From Mercurialis annua (Eukaryota; Streptophyta; Magnoliopsida; Malpighiales; Euphorbiaceae), in contig NC_065570.1 in assembly GCF_937616625.2 (NCBI RefSeq), positions 37,889,665 through 37,953,664 of the forward strand: 64,000 nt of DNA, in the 5' to 3' direction. Made by a program: the position numbers and the translations under genes. Positions 1 to 12,117 of the stretch are shown here, piece by piece. The notes below the pieces were generated by a model. That model saw only the letters and a program-made list of their open reading frames with translations. It did not search any database and was not told the DNA's origin. Within the stretch, counting starts at the first letter, position 1. Every line of letters begins with the position of its first letter.

Positions 1-447
1 CTCTGGATCTGTTTTTCCTTGAAAATGAGGAATTTTATGTTTAATGCTGCCAAACTTTTTATCTACAAATTCATCATTACCTCGGTTTCTACAGTAGAAA
101 ATATTTTCTAGTATTCTTCCTCTACCCCTACCTAAACCTCGGCCTCTTCTAGCTCTACCTTGCGGTACAGCTATTCCAGCCATCACCTCCTCTTCATATT
201 CATCATTATAATTGTCATCATTTGCCAAATCATTAACTTCAGGTATATGATTTCTGCCCTCCCTATTCTCCTCATTTTGATTCGGCACTGCTCTTTCAAC
301 AACTCCCAACCTCGTATCTATGCGCTCTACGGCTTCTCTCATAGCCTCCATTGTTCTTTGAAAACATGTGAATTCTCCTTGTTGCGCCCGACGAAGCATA
401 GCTTCATCGACATGAACACCATCATTATGTTTATTCTGATTTTCCAT
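1..447 (-). CDS. Ty3/gypsy retrotransposon gag, N-terminal part (runs off window)
   Basis: A minus-strand frame opens with ATG at 447 and stays open for 149 codons to base 1, so the gene continues outside the window. Gag forms the virus-like particle that packages the element's RNA. The product begins MENQNKHNDG, has a charged helical segment around residues 30-60, an acidic stretch near residues 80-90, and an RGRGLGRGRGR-type basic run near residues 100-110. It ends with KFGSIKHKIPHFQGKTDPE, the recognisable lead-in to the retrotransposon gag domain of plant Ty3/gypsy elements (usual form I-K-x-K-I-P-x-F-x-G-K-x-D-P-E). Upstream in the sense direction lie a leader and a tRNA-Met primer site, which confirms the element type. 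No stop or frameshift is visible in the part present. The capsid core, zinc knuckle and pol are outside the window. Confidence 0.85.
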   Translation of the reverse strand, partial: MENQNKHNDGVHVDEAMLRRAQQGEFTCFQRTMEAMREAVERIDTRLGVVERAVPNQNEENREGRNHIPEVNDLANDDNYNDEYEEEVMAGIAVPQGRARRGRGLGRGRGRILENIFYCRNRGNDEFVDKKFGSIKHKIPHFQGKTDPE

Positions 448-1212
448 TTCTGCAAAAAGAACGTTCAAAAGAAAAAAAATTAATAATTGAAAACTTCACC
501 AGTACTCCCTTACGTGTTTCACTCAAAAGATGGGCATGGTCTCTCGTGTTTAAACTCAAGTATTTTTTTTTTTCACTCAGGGCTTTCTCACACCACTCTA
601 GCTATTTTCTTTATGTTATTAGGTGAATCACACTTTCAGAATAATTCAAGTAGTTTCGAGTAGTATTACGAAACTGAAATTTGCGAAAAAAAAAATCAGT
701 TTGAAGCAAATCTATTAAAAAAAATGAAAACAAGAGCCAATAAATTATGAAAACTCAAATAGAGGTAAAAGACATGTGAAACAAACAGAAATATGAAGAG
801 TCAAACAAAAAGGTAGTTTAAAGAATATAACCAAATCTGCCAAGAGAGATAATATTCCTAAACTGGAAAACTATGCAATTCAGGAGTACAAAACAATGAA
901 ATATATAATTTAGGAAATCAATTCAGACTTAGTTTAGAACATTAGACAATCAAAGATAAGTCAGACCCAAATATGACAGTAATCACCAAATTCTGAATTT
1001 CACCCCTTTTTGTTTTGATCACTTGTCTTTTTTTTTTTTGTTAATTCCAGATTATCAAATTTTGAGTTTCACTCCCCTTTTTTTAAACTTCCTTTTGTAT
1101 TATTTTTTTATTTTTTCTTCAATTACCCAGATCTGTATTTCATATAATCAAGAATAATAAACAATTAAGAATTAATAAAAAAAAGATGGATAAAACCTAA
1201 TCTAGATACAAA
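448..1212 (-). other. Ty3/gypsy 5' leader between primer site and gag
   Basis: This is A/T-rich, low-complexity sequence between the primer binding site (1213-1224) and the gag start at 447, about 765 bp. Poly-A and poly-T runs occur near 545-560, 690-725 and 1027-1180. It has no coding frame I believe; a 107-residue plus-strand frame over 160-483 is the antisense shadow of gag. Length and position fit the untranslated leader of a plant Ty3/gypsy element. Confidence 0.7.
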
Positions 1213-1224
1213 GCTCTGATACCA
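1213..1224 (-). other. Primer binding site, initiator tRNA-Met (gypsy element)
   Basis: On the minus strand the sequence reads TGGTATCAGAGC, a perfect match to the 3' end complement of plant initiator tRNA-Met, the usual primer for plant LTR retrotransposons. It lies about 765 bp upstream of the gag ATG, so it belongs to the same element. Confidence 0.9.
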
Positions 1225-1261
1225 AATCATATAGAACCTCCAAGAATAAGCCTGAGAACCC
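1225..1261 (-). repeat. Short remnant of the gypsy 5' LTR 3' end
   Basis: The 3' end of the 5' LTR should abut the primer site. Only about 35 bp of non-satellite sequence (sense reading GGTTCTCAGGC...CTATATGAT) separates the primer site from the satellite at 1262. Either the LTR was truncated by array rearrangement or the satellite is part of the LTR. The exact LTR end is not certain. Confidence 0.45.
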
Positions 1262-1943
1262 CTAAGCATGGTAATCAAAACGACATGTTAAAGAGACTCG
1301 AGACGCGCCATACTAATCTAGCGTCACTTTTAACGCACACTTTGCGTAATATAACCTAACCATGCTTAGGTAATCGGAACGACGCGTTAAAGAGACTTGA
1401 GAGGCGACACAATAATCTAGCGTCACTTTTCATGCACACTTTGCATAACATAACCTAACCATGTTTAGGTAATCGGAAGGACGTGTTAAAGAGACTTGAG
1501 ATGCGACATACAAATCTATTGATCCTTTTCACGTACATTTGTGTACTATAACCTAACCATGCTTAGGTAATCGAAACGACGCGTCAGAGAGACTTTTGAC
1601 GCGACATTAGCATGGTAATCGAAACAACTCGTCAGAGAGACTTTTGACGCGACATTAGCATGGTAATTGAAACAACGCGTTATAGAGACTTGAGACGCGA
1701 CATACTAATCTAGCGTCACTTTTCACGCAAACTTTGTGTAATATAACCTAACCATGCTTAGGTAATCGGAACGACGCATTAAAGAGAATTGAGACGCGAC
1801 ACACTAATCTATTGTTACTTTTCACGCTCACTTTTCTTACTATAACCTAACCATGCTTAGGTAATCGGAACGACGCACTAGAGAGACTTGTGACGCGAGA
1901 TAAGCATGGTAATTGAAACTACGCATTCAAGAGATTTGAGACG
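1262..1943 (-). repeat. 99-bp satellite array, reverse orientation
   Basis: About seven monomers, some of the short 48-bp type, read in reverse orientation relative to the rest of the window: the motif appears as AACCTAACCATGCTTAGG instead of CCTAAGCATGGTTAGG. The array abuts the gypsy LTR remnant on the left. On the right it switches strand within a few bases of 1943. Confidence 0.92.
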
Positions 1944-4848
1944 TTCCGATTATCCAAGCATGGTTAGGTTATTTTACAAAAAGTGTGCTTGGAAAATGAC
2001 GCTACATTAGTATGTCGCATCTCAAGTCTCTTTAACGCATTGTACCGATTACCTAAGGATGGTTAGGTTACTTCACGAAAAGTGTGCGTGAAAAGTAACA
2101 AACATTAGTATGTCGTGTCTCAAGTCTATTTAACGCGTCGTTCCGATTGACGCTAGATTAGTATGTCGCATCTCAATTCTCTTTAACGCGTTGTATCGAT
2201 TACCTAAGGATGGTTTGGTTACATTACAGAAAGTGTACGTGAAAGTGACGCTAGATTAGTATGTCGCGTCTTAAGTCTATTTAACGCGTCATTCTAATTA
2301 TCAAAGTATGGTTAGGTTATATTACGCGAAGTGTGCGTGAAAAGTTACGCTAGATTAGTATGTCGCGACTCAAGTCTCTTTATCGCCTCTTTCCTATTAC
2401 CTAGGCATGGTTAGGTTATATTACGCAAAGTATGCGTGAAAAGCGACGCTAGATTAGTATGTCGTGTCGCAATTCTCTTTAACGCGTCGTTCTGATTATC
2501 TAAGCATAGTTAGGTTATATTACCCAAAGTGTGCGTGAAAAGAGACGCTAGATTAGTATGTCGCGTCTTAAGTCTCTTTAGCGCAATGTTTCGATTACCT
2601 AAGCATGATGAGGTTATTTTACTTAAAGTGTGCGTGAAAGGTGACGCTAGATTAGTATGTCGTGTCTCAATTCTCTTTTACGTGTCGTTCCGATTACCTA
2701 TGGTCAGGTTATTTTACGCAAAGTGTGCCTGAAAAGTGACGCTAGATTAATATATCGCGTCTCAAGTCACTTTAACTCGTCGTTCTGATTACCATACTTA
2801 CGTCGTGTCACAAGTCTCTTTAACGCGTCGTTCTGATTACCTAAGCATAGTTAGGTTACATTACGTAAAGTGTGCGTGAAATTAGACGCTAGATTAGTAT
2901 GTCGCGTCTTAAGTCTCTTTAACACGTTGTTCCGATTATCTAAGCATGATTAGGTTATTTTACGCAAAGTGTGCGTGAAAAGTGATGCTAGATTAGTATG
3001 TTGCGTCTCAATTCTCTTTTGCGTGTGGTTCCGATTACCTAAGCATGGTCAAGTTATTTTACGCAAAGTATGCCTGACAAGTGACGCTAGATTAGCATGT
3101 CGCATCTCAAGTCACCTTAACTCGCCGTTTGGATTACCATGCTTATGTTGCGTCAGAGAGAATGGTTAGGTCATATTACGCAAAGTGTGCGTGAAAAATG
3201 ACAATAGATTAGTATGTCTCGTCTCACGTCTATTTAACGCGTCGTTCCGATTACCTAATCATGGTTAGGTTATATTACGCAAAGTGTGCGTGAAACGTTA
3301 CGCTAGATAAGTATGTCATGTCTCAATTCTCTTAAACATGTTGTTCTGATTACCTAAGCATGGTTAGGTCATATTACGTAAAGTGTGCGTGAAAAGTAAC
3401 AATAAATTAGTATGTCGCGTCACACGTCTATTTAACGCGCCATTTCAATAACCTAAGCAAGGTTAGGTTATATTACGCAAAGTGTGCGTGAAGCGTTACG
3501 CTAAATAAGTATGTCACGACTCAGTTCTCTTTAACGCTTTGTTCTGATTACCTAAGCATGGTTAGGTTATATTACGCAAACTGTGGGTGAAAAGTAACAA
3601 TAAATCAGTATGTCGCGTCACACTTCAATTTAACGTGTCGTTCCGATTACCTAAGCATGGTTAGGTTATATTACGCAAAGTGTGCGTGGAAAGTTACGCT
3701 AGATTAATATGTCGCGTTTTAATTCTCTTCAACGCGTTGTACTGATTAGCTAAGCATGGTTAGGTTAGGTTACGCAGAGTGTCGTGAAAAGTGACGCTAG
3801 ATTAAGTCTCTTTAACGCGTCTTTCCGATTACATAATCATGGTTAGGTTGTATTACGCAAAGTGTGCGTGAAAAGGGACGTTAGATTAGTATGGCGCGTC
3901 TCAAGTCTCGTTAACGCGTTCCGATTACATAAGCATTGTTAGGTTATATTACGCAAAGTGTGCATGAAAAGTGACGCTAGATTAGTATGTAGTGTCTCAA
4001 CTCTCTTCAATGCGTCGTTCCAATTACCTAAGCATGGTTAGGTTATATTACGCAAAGTGTGCGTGAAAAGTGACAATAGATCACTATGTCGCGTCTCAAG
4101 TCTCTTTAATGCGTCGTTCCGATTACCTAAGCATGGTTAAGTTATATTGCGCAATGTGTGCGTGAAAACTGTTGCTAGGTTAGAATGTCGCGTCTCAAGT
4201 CTCTTTTACGCGTCGTTCCGATTACCTAAGCATGGTTAGGTTATATTACGCAAAATGTGCGTGAAAAATGATGCTAGATTAGTATGTCGCGTCTCAAGTG
4301 TCTTTAACGCGTCGTTTCGATTACCTAAGCATGGTTAGGTTATATTAAGTAAAGCGTGCGTAGAAAGTGACGCTAGATTAGTATTGCGCGTTTCAAGTCT
4401 CTTTAATGCGTCGTTTCGATTATCATGCTTATGTCGCATCACAAGTGTCTCTAATGCGTCGTTCTGATTACCTAAGCATGATTAGTTTATATTACGCAGA
4501 GTGTGCTTGAAAAGTGAAAATAGATTAGTTTGTCGCATCTCAAGTCTCTTTAACGCGTCATTCCGATTACCTAAGCATGGTTAGGTTATTTTACACAAAG
4601 TGTGTGTGAAAAGTGACGCTAGGTTTGTATGTCGCGTCTCAAGTCCCTTTAACTAGTGTTCTGATTATCTAAGCATGTTTAGGTTATACTACGCGAAGTG
4701 TGCGTGAAAAGTGGCGCTAGATTTGTATGTCACGTCTCAAGTCTGTTTAACGCGTCGTTTCCATTACCAAAGCATGGTTATGTTATATTACGCCAAGTGC
4801 GCGTTAAGTCGCTAGATTAGTATGTCGCGTCACAAGTATCCTTAACGC

Positions 4849-4893
4849 GGTATTACGATTACTTTTTTTTGAAGCAAGGTATTACGATTACTT
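4849..4893 (+). repeat. Small local duplication with poly-T filler in satellite
   Basis: The segment GGTATTACGATTACT occurs at 4849 and again at about 4878, separated by a T-run and GAAGCAA, which is foreign to the monomer. The related block at about 17458 lacks the extra ~30 bp, so this is a local insertion or templated duplication. Confidence 0.7.
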
Positions 4894-7800
4894 TAGCATG
4901 GTAAAATTATATTACGCAAAGTGTGCTTAAAAAGTGACTTTAGATTAGTATGGCGCGTCTCAAGTCTCTTTAACATATCGTTTTGATTATCATGCTTATG
5001 TCACTTTACGTCGTTCCAATTACAAAAGTATGGTTAGGTCGTATTACACAAAGTGTGCGTGAAAAGTGACAATAGATTAGTATGTCAGGTTGCAAGTGTC
5101 TTTAAAATGCCGTTCCGATTACCTATGCATGGTTAGGTTATTTTACGCAAAGTGTGCATGAAAAGTGACGCTAGATTAGTATGTCGCGTCTCAAGTCTCT
5201 TTAACGCGTCGTTCCGATTACAAATGCATGGTTAGGTTATATTATGCAATGTGCGCGTGAAAACATTTGCTAGGTTAGTATGTCGTGTGTCAAGTCTCTT
5301 TAATGTATCGTTTCGATTACCATGCTTATGTCGCTTTACAAATCTCTCTAACACGTCGTTCCCATTACCAAAGCATGGTTAGGTTATATTATGCAAAGTG
5401 TGCGTGAAAAGTGACGATAGATTAGTATGTCGCGTTGCAAGTGTCTTTAACGCGCCGTTCCGATTACCTAAGCGTGGTTAGGTTATTTTACGCGAAGTGT
5501 GCATGAAAAGGGACGCTAGATTAATATGTCGCATCTCAACTCTCTTTAACGCGTCGTTTCGATTACCTAAGCATGGTTAGGTTATATTACGCAATAAGTC
5601 TCTTTATCACGTTGTTCCGATTTCCTAATCTTGATTAGGTTGTATTACGCAAAGTGTGCGTGAAAAGGGACGCTAGATTAGTATGGCGTTTTTCAAGTCG
5701 CTTTAACGCGTCGTTTCGATTATTGTTCTTATGTCGCGTTAGAAGTGTCTCTAACCCGTCGTTCTGATTACCTAAGCATGGTTAGGTTATATTACGCAAA
5801 GTGTGCGTGAAAAGTGACAATAAATTAGCTTGTCGTGTCTCAAGTCTCTTTAACGCGTCGTTACGATTACCTATGCATGGTTAGGTTATTTTATGCGAGA
5901 TTAGTATGTCGTGTCTCGAGTCTTTTTAATGCGTATTCTGATTACCTAAGCATGAATAGGTTATATTACGTAAAGAGTGCGTGAAAAGTGAAACTAGATT
6001 AGTATGTCGCGTCTCAAGTCTCTTTAACGCGTCGTTCCGATTACCTAAGCATGGTTAGGTTATATTACTCAAAGTGTGTGTGAAAACTGGCGCTAGATTA
6101 ATATGTCGTTACTCAAGTCTCCTTAACACGTCGTTTCGATTTCCTAAAAATGGTTTGGTTATATTACGCAAAGCGCGCGTAAAAAGTGACGCTCGATTAG
6201 TATTGCGCGTTTCAAGTCTCTTTAATGCGTCGTTTCGATTACCATGCTTATATCGCGTAACAAGTGTCTCTTTAATGCGTCGTTTCGATTACCATGCTTA
6301 TGTCCCGTCACAAGTGTCTTTAATGCGTCGTTCTGATTACCTAAGCATTGTTAGGTTATATTACGCAAAGTGTACGTGAGACGCTAGATTAGTATGTCAC
6401 GTCTCAAGTCTCTTTAACGCGTCGTTCCCATGACCAAAGCATGGTTAAGTAATATTACGCAAAGTGTGCGTAAAAAGTGACGTTAGATTAGTATGGCGCG
6501 TCTGAAGTCTCTTTAACGTATCGTTTTGATTACCATACATATGTCACATTAGACATCGTTCCGATTACAAAAGCATGGTTTGGTTATATTACGCAAAGTG
6601 TGCGTGAAAAGTGACAATAGATTAGTATGTCGTGTCTCAATTCTCTGTGACGCGTCGTTTCGATTACCTAAGCATGTTTAGATTATATTAAGCAAAGTGT
6701 GCGTGAAAAGTGACGCTAGATTAGTATGTCAAGTCTCAAGTCTCTTTAACGCGTCGTTCTGATTACCAAAGCGTGGTTATGTTATATTATGCCAAGTGCG
6801 CGTTAAAAGTGTCGCTAGATTAGTATGTCGAATCACAAGTCTCCTTAACGTGTTGTTACGATTACCTAAGCATGGTTAAGTTATATTGCGCAAAGTGTGC
6901 GCAAAAAGCGACGTTAGATTAGTATGGCGCGTCTCAAGTCTCTTTAACGTATCGTTTCGATTACCATTCATATGTCACGTTACAAGTCTCTCGAACACGT
7001 TGTTCCGATTACAAAAGCATGGTTAGGTTATATTACGCAAAGTGTGCGTGAAAAGGGACAATACATTAGTATGTCGCGTTGCAAGTGTCTTTAACGTGCC
7101 GTTCCGATTACAAAGCATGGTTAGGTTATTTTACGCGAAGTGTGCGTGAAAAGTGACGCTAGATTAGTATGTCGCGTCTCAAATCTCTTTAACGCGTCGT
7201 TTCGATTACTAAAACATGGTTAGGTTATATTACGCAATGTGTGCGTGAAAACATTTTCTAGGTTACTATGTCGCGTCTCAAGTCTCTTTAAAGCGTCGTT
7301 CCGCTTACCTAATCTTGATTAGGTTGTATTACGCAAAGTGTGCGTGAAAAGTGACACTATATTAGTATGGCGCGATTCAAGTCTTTTTAACGCGTCATTT
7401 CGATTACTGTGCTTATGTCGCATCACAAGTGTCTCTAACGAGTCATTCTGATTACCTAAGCATGGTTAGCTTATATTACGCGAAGTGTGCGTGAAAAGTG
7501 ACAATATATTAGTATGTCGCGTCTCAAGTCTCTTTAACGCGTCGTTCCGATTACCTAGGCATGGTTAGGTTATTTTACGCAAAGTATGTGTGAAAAGTTA
7601 CGCTAGATTAGAATGTCGCGTCTCGGGCCCTTTTAATGCGTATTCCGATTACCTAAGCATGAATAGGTTATATTATGTAAAGAGAGCGTGAAAAGTGAAA
7701 CTAGATTAGTATGTCGCGTCTAAAGTATCTTACGCAAAGTCTGTGTAAAAAGTGACGCTAGATTTGTATGGTGCTTCTCAAGTTTCTTTAACGTGTCGTT

Positions 7801-10800
7801 TCGATTACCATGCTTATGTCGTCTCACAAGTCTCTCTAATGCGTCGTTCCGATTACCTAAGCATGTTTTAGTTAACATAAAGTGTGCGTGAAAAGTGACG
7901 CTAGATTAGTATGTCGTGTCACAAGTCTCTCTAACGAGTCGTTCAAATTACCTAAGCATGGTTAGGTTATATTAAGCAAACTGTGCGTGAAAAGTGACGC
8001 TAGATTAGTATATCGCATCTCAAGTCTCTCTAATGCTTCGTTCCGATTACCTAACATGGTTAGGTTATATTACGCAAATTGTGCGTGAAAAAAGACAAAA
8101 GATTTGTATGTCGTGTCTCAATTCTCTATAACGCGTCGTTTCGATTACCATGCTTATCTCGCGTCACAAGTCTCTCTAACGCGTCGTTCCGATTACCTAA
8201 GCATGGTTAGGTTATATTACACAAAGTGTGCATGAAATGTTAAAATAGATTAGTATGTCTTGTCTCAAGTCTCTTTAATGCGTCGTTCCGATTACCTAAG
8301 CATGGTTAGGTTATATTACGCAATGTGTGCGTGAACACTGTTGCTAGGTTAGTATGTCGTGTCTCAATTCTCTTTAATGCTTCGTTCCGATTACCTAAGC
8401 ATGGTTAGGTTATATTACGCTAATTGTGCGTGAAAAGCGACGCTAGATTAGTATGTCGCGTCTCAAGTCGCTTTGACGCGTCGTTCCGATTACCTAAGCA
8501 TGGTTAGATTATACTACACAAAGCGTGCGTAAAAAGTGACGCTAGATTAGTATGGCGCGTTTCAAGTTTCTTTAACGCGTCGCTTCGATTACTATGCTTA
8601 TGTCGCGTCACAAGTGTCTCTAACGCATCGTTCCGATTACCTAAAGCATGGTTAGATTATATTACGCAAAGTGTGCATGAAAAGTGACAATATAATGTAT
8701 GTCGTGTCTCAAGTCTCTATAACTCGTCGTTTCGATTATCTAAACATGGTTAGGTTATTTAACGCAAAGTGTGCGTGAAAAGGGACGCTTAGTATGTCGC
8801 TTCTCTAGTCCCTTTTGAGCGTATTCCGATTACCTAACCATGGTTAGGTTATATAACGCAAAGTGTGCGTGAAAAGTGACGCTAGATTAGTATGTCACGT
8901 CTCAAGTATCTTTAACGCGTCGTTCCGATTACCAAAGCATGGTTATGATATATTACGCCAAGTGCGCGTTAAAAGTGTCGGTAGATTAGTATGTCGCGTC
9001 ACAAGTCTCTTTAACGCGTCGTTATGATTACCCAAGCATGGTTATGTTATATTACGCAAAGTATGCGTAAAAAGTCTCTTGAACGCATCGTTTCGATTAC
9101 CATGCTTATGTCACGTTACAAGTCTCCCCAACACGTCGTCCCGATTACCAAAGCATGGTTAGGTTATATTACGCAAAGTGTGCGTAATAAGTGATAATAG
9201 ATTAGTATGTCGCGTCGCAAGTCTCTTTAATGTGTCATTCCGATTACCTAAGCATGGTTAGGTTATTTTACGCAGAGTGTGCGTGAAAAGTGACGCTAGA
9301 TTAGTATGTCGCTTCTTAAGTCCCTTTAGCGCGTGTTCCGATTACCTAAGTATTTTTAGGTTATATAGCACAAAGTGTGCGTGAAAAGTGACGCTAGATT
9401 AGTATGTCGCGTCTCAAGTCTCTTTAAAGCGTCGTTCCGATTACCAAAGCATAATTAGATTATATTGTGCAATGTGTGCGCGAAAACTGTTCCTAGGTTA
9501 GTATGTCGCGTCTCAACTCTTTTTAAAGCGTTGTTCCGATTACCTAATCATGGTTAGGTTGTCTTACGCAATGTGTACGTGAAATGTGACGTTAGATTAG
9601 TATGTCGCGTCTCAAGTATCTTTAACGCGTCGTTATGATTACCAAAGCATGGCTAGGTTATATTACGCAAAGCGTACGTAAAAAGTGACGCTAGATTAGT
9701 ATGGCGCGTTTCAAGTGTCTTTAACGCGTCGTTTCGATTACTGTGCTTATATCGCGTCACAAGTGTGCGTGAAAAGTGACAATAGATTAGTATGTCGCGT
9801 TTCAAGTCTCTTTAACGCGTCGTTCTGATTACCTAGGCATGGTTAAGTTATTTTACGCAAAGTGTGTGTGAAAACTGCCGCTAGACTGGTATGTGACGTC
9901 TCAAGTCTCTTTAATGCGTATTACGATTACCTAAGCATGGTTAGGTTATATTACGAAGAGTGTGCGTGAAAAGTGACGCTAGTTTAGTATGTCGCATCTC
10001 AAGTCTCTTTTACGCGTCGTTGCGATTACCTAAGCATGGTTAGGTTATATTACGCAATGTGTGCGTGAAAACTGTTGCTAGGTTAGTATGTCGCGTCACA
10101 AGTCTCTCTAAAGCGTCGTTCCGATTATTTAAGCATGGTTAGGTCATATTACGTAAAATGTGCGTGAAAAGTAACGCTAGAATAGTATGTCGCATCTCAA
10201 GTATCTTTAACGCGTCGATCCGATTACCTAAGCATGGTTAGGTTATATTACGCAATGTCTGTGTGAAAAATGTTGATAGGTTCGTATGTCGCGTCACAAG
10301 TCTCTCTAATGCGTCATTATGATTACCAAAGCATAGTTAGGTTATATAACGCAAAATGTACCTGAAAAGTGACGCTGGAATAGTATGTCGTGACTCAAGT
10401 CTCTTTAAAGCGTCGTTCCGATTAGCTAGGCATAGTTAGGTTATAATACGCAAAGCATGCGTAAAAAGTGACGCTAGATTAGTATGGCACGTTTCAAGTC
10501 TCTTTAACGCGTCTTTTCGATGCCATTGTCGCGTCACAAGTTTCTCAAACGTGTCGTTCTGATTACCTAAGCATGGTTAGGTTATTTTACGCAAAGTGTG
10601 CTGAAAAGTGACGCTAGATCAGTACGTCGTGTCTCAAGTCCCTTTAACGTGTGTTCCGATTACCTAAGCATGGTTAGGTTATATTACGCAAACTGTGCGT
10701 CAAAAGTTACGCTAGATTAGTATGTCGTGTCTCAAGTCTCTTTAACGCGTTGTTCCGATTACCAAAGCATGGTTATGTTATATTACGCAAAGTGCGCCTT

Positions 10801-12117
10801 AAAAGCGTCGCTAGATTAGTATGTCACGCGCAAGTCTTTTTAACGCGTTGTTACGATTACCTAAGCATGGTTAAGTTATATTATGCAAAGTGTGCGTAAA
10901 AAGTGACCCTTGATTAGTACGTCACGTCTCAAGTCTCTTTAACACATCTTTTTGATTACCATGCTTATGTCACGTTACAAGCCTCTCCAACACGTCGTTC
11001 GGATTACCAAAGCATGGTTAAGTCTCTTTATCGTGTCGTTCCGATTACCTAAGCATGGTTAGGTTATTTTACGCGAAGTGTGCGTGAAAAGTGACGTTAG
11101 ATTAGTATGTCGCGCTCTTAAGTCTCTTTAACGCGTCGTACCGATTACCAAAGCATGGTTCGATTATATTACGCAATGTGTGCGTGAAAAATGTTGCTAG
11201 GTTAGTATGTCGATCTCAAGTCTCTTTAAAGCGTCGTTCTAATTACCTAATCATGGTTTGATCGTATTACGCAAAGTGTGCATGAAAAGTGACACTAGAT
11301 TAGTATGTCGCGTCTCAAGTTTCTTTAACGCGTCGATCTAGTCACCTAAGCATGGTTAGGTTATATTACGCAAAGCGTTCGTAAAAAGTGGCGCTAGATT
11401 ACTATGGCGCGTTTCAAGTCTCTTTAACGCGTCGTTTCGATTACGGTGCTTATGTCTCGTCACAAGTTTCTATAACGCGTCATTCTGATACCTAAGCATG
11501 GTTTAGTTATCATACGCAAAGTGTGCGTGAAAAGTGACAATAGATTAGTATGTCGCGTCTCAAGTATCTTTAACGCGTCCTTCCGATTACCTAGGCATGG
11601 TTAAGTTATTTTACAAAAAGTGTGTGTGAAAAGTGACGCTACATTAGTATGTCGCGTCTCAAGTTTCTTTAACGCGTCGTTCCGTTTACTAAAGCATGGT
11701 TAGGTTACATTACGCAATGTGTGCATGAAATCTTTTGCTAGGTTAGTATGTCGTGTCTCAAGTGTCTTTAAAGCGTCTTTCTGATTACCTAATCATGGTT
11801 AGGTTGTATTATGTAAAGTGTGCGTGAAAAGTGACGGATATATTAGTATGTCGCGTCTCAAGTCTCTTTAACGTGTCGTTCCGATTACCTAAGCATGGTT
11901 AGGTAGTGTGCGTGAAAAGTAACGCTAGATTAGTATGTTGCGTCTCAAGTCTCTTTAACTCGTCGTTCCGATTACCTATGCATGGTTTAGTTATATAAGC
12001 AAAGTGTATGTGAAAAGTGACCCTTAATTAGTATGTTGGGTCTCAAGTCTCTTTAACGCGTCGTTTCGATTACTGTGCTTATGTCGCGTCACATGTGTCT
12101 CTAACGCGTCGTTATGA

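Noticed and set aside
160..483. 107-codon plus-strand frame at the window start
   Set aside because: It lies antisense to the well-supported gypsy gag frame (1-447, minus) and is low-complexity hydrophobic sequence.
2529..6379. Series of plus-strand frames with MCVKSDARLVCRVSSLFNASF-like peptides (also at 14685, 15562, 16492, 35189, 36837, 39118, 52046, 53570), suggesting a repeated small protein family
   Set aside because: The monomer is 99 bp, exactly 33 codons, so any stop-free frame repeats. The frames begin and end at random monomer variants, have no conserved start context and no stable length.
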